Assembly: GCA_937897215.1 (NCBI GenBank)
Contig: CALCBQ010000179.1
Coordinates: 1-17,041 of the forward strand
DNA: 17,041 bases
Reading direction: 5' to 3'
Origin: an uncultured Clostridia bacterium
GTDB lineage: Bacteria > Bacillota > Clostridia > Oscillospirales > Acutalibacteraceae
Each line of letters begins with the position of its first letter. Position 1 is the first letter of the stretch. Positions 15,952 to 17,041 of the stretch are shown here, piece after piece. Made by a program: the position numbers and the translations under genes. The notes beneath the pieces are model-generated. The model made no database searches. It was not told the DNA's origin and saw only the letters and a program-made list of their open reading frames with translations.

Positions 15952-16929
15952 ATGTTCAATAAATTCAATTGGGCGGTTTTAGGCTGTGGCAATATTGCCA
16001 ACGATTTTGCTCGTGATATAACAAGAATGGGTGGTAACATCTATTCCGTAGCTAACCGTACTTATGAAAAAGCGGTAGAGTTTGCAGAAAAATACAATAT
16101 TGAAAAAGTCTATGAGAATATCGACGATTTATTTGCTGACGAGAATGTGGATATTATTTATATCGCAACTCCACATAATAAGCATATTGAGTATATTCTC
16201 AAAGCACTTGAAAACGGTAAGCACGTACTTTGTGAAAAGGCGATAACCCTTAATTCTCAAGAGCTTAATCAAGCAGTAAAACTCGCAAATGAGAAAAATC
16301 TCATTTTAGCCGAGGCAATGACAATCTATAATATGCCACTTTATGTGGAACTTGAAAAGATTATTAAATCAGGGGAGTTAGGCGAATTTCGTCTTGCACA
16401 AGTGAATTTTGGCAGTTTTAAAGAATACGATATGACAAACCGTTTCTTTAATATGGATTTAGCAGGTGGTGCACTCCTTGACATCGGTGTTTATGCACTT
16501 TCTCTTGTTAGAATGTTTATGGAAACAGAAAATGCCGAAATCCATTCACAAGTAAAATTCGCCCCTACTGGTGCAGACGAGCAATCAAGCATTATAATTG
16601 AAAACGAAAAAGAGCAGATGGCGAGTGTAACACTCTCACTCCACGCAAAACAACCAAAGCGTGCAACAATCTGTTACGATAATGCTTATATCGAAATTTT
16701 TGAATACCCAAGAGCCGATAAAGCTGTAATTACATATACAAATGATGGTCATACACAAGAAATCACAGCAGGTAAACTCAGCGATGCACTCTGCTACGAA
16801 TTGCAGAATATGGAAAATGCCGTATTAAACGGCAAAAATACAATGAAACTTGATTACACAATTGATGTAATGAACATTATGACAAAACTACGAAACGATT
16901 GGAATATGAAATATCCTGAAGAAATGTAG
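15952..16929 (+). CDS. Gfo/Idh/MocA-family NAD(P)-dependent oxidoreductase
   Basis: This 325-residue cytosolic oxidoreductase has an N-terminal Rossmann domain (about 5-120) with GCGNIA (11-16) and IATPHNKH (71-78). CEKAIT (94-99) holds K96, the equivalent of the family EKP lysine. The C-terminal substrate domain begins with EAMTIYNMPLY (121-131). GGALLDIGVYAL carries D177 and Y181, matching the Asp/Tyr pattern of the dimeric dihydrodiol-dehydrogenase branch instead of the more usual catalytic His. The substrate is probably a sugar or related diol and cannot be told from sequence. The Pro of EKP is replaced by Ala97. The ATG follows a GAGGTG ribosome site by five bases. A terminator lies upstream and only 52 bases separate it from the next gene, so it may be co-transcribed with that gene. 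Confidence 0.9.
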   Translation: MFNKFNWAVLGCGNIANDFARDITRMGGNIYSVANRTYEKAVEFAEKYNIEKVYENIDDLFADENVDIIYIATPHNKHIEYILKALENGKHVLCEKAITLNSQELNQAVKLANEKNLILAEAMTIYNMPLYVELEKIIKSGELGEFRLAQVNFGSFKEYDMTNRFFNMDLAGGALLDIGVYALSLVRMFMETENAEIHSQVKFAPTGADEQSSIIIENEKEQMASVTLSLHAKQPKRATICYDNAYIEIFEYPRADKAVITYTNDGHTQEITAGKLSDALCYELQNMENAVLNGKNTMKLDYTIDVMNIMTKLRNDWNMKYPEEM

Positions 16930-16981
16930 AAAGCGTCCCTTGTTAAAGGAAAATAAAAATATATTTAAGGAGAGACACAAG

Positions 16982-17041
16982 ATGAACGAAAAACAAGCGA
17001 AAAAGAGAATACAAGAATTAAGAAAAGAAGTAGAATATCAT
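16982..17041 (+). CDS. ligA: Start of probable NAD-dependent DNA ligase LigA, cut by window edge
   Basis: Only 20 codons are visible, MNEKQAKKRIQELRKEVEYH, running open to the last base. The pattern A-x-x-R-I-x-E-L-R-x-E-x-x-x-H is how many LigA proteins begin, just before their HNYRYY segment. LigA seals nicks in DNA using NAD. AAGGAG (16967-16972) sits nine bases before the ATG, so the start is well supported. The family call rests on a short N-terminal match; another protein with a helical start is possible. Confidence 0.65.
   Translation, partial: MNEKQAKKRIQELRKEVEYH

Overview
The window is AT-rich DNA from what looks like a low-GC Gram-positive anaerobe of the class Clostridia. The evidence is strong AAGGAGG-type ribosome binding sites, occasional GTG and TTG starts, intrinsic terminators, and a giant secreted protein ending in a membrane segment with a KRKKK tail. 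I cannot name a genus. There are nine complete protein genes, one tRNA gene and one gene cut by the right edge.

Left part (1-7645). A tRNA-Ser(CGA) gene on the plus strand has its own extended -10 promoter. It converges on a seven-gene minus-strand operon for a rotary V/A-type ATPase, in the order E, DUF2764-like, A, B, D, I, K. A hairpin with A and T runs on both sides can terminate both transcripts. The genes overlap or nearly abut, so they should be translated as one tightly coupled message. The operon has A and B (catalytic head), D (rotor shaft), E (peripheral stalk), I (membrane stator) and K (ion ring), but no recognisable C, F or G. A DUF2764-like protein sits between E and A. This is the compact gene order known from Chlamydiae, spirochaetes and Bacteroidetes. 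Subunit K keeps the side chains that bind sodium in the Enterococcus hirae K ring, so a sodium-coupled machine is likely. The operon starts at a promoter with consensus TTGACA and TATAAT boxes, followed by a terminator-like hairpin in the leader that may act as an attenuator.

Middle (7646-15866). Divergent from the operon is one very large gene (7848-15809, 2653 residues) for a secreted, surface-anchored protein built almost wholly of immunoglobulin-like modules. It has a signal peptide and a first BIG2-like domain with a helical insertion. Five more BIG2-like domains follow, alternating between two subtypes, then two Big_3-like domains. A long array has the higher-order order A-B-C-D repeated four times plus a partial fifth unit. 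The C-terminus has an IPNTE pentapeptide, a hydrophobic stretch and a basic tail, which resembles a sortase signal with Glu in the last motif position. No catalytic domain is visible; an adhesin, stalk or scaffold role is inferred. A strong terminator follows.

Right part (15867-17041). A Gfo/Idh/MocA oxidoreductase of the dihydrodiol-dehydrogenase-like type has its own promoter. Beyond it are the first 20 codons of what is probably NAD-dependent DNA ligase LigA. Neither gene has an obvious functional tie to the ATPase or the surface protein.
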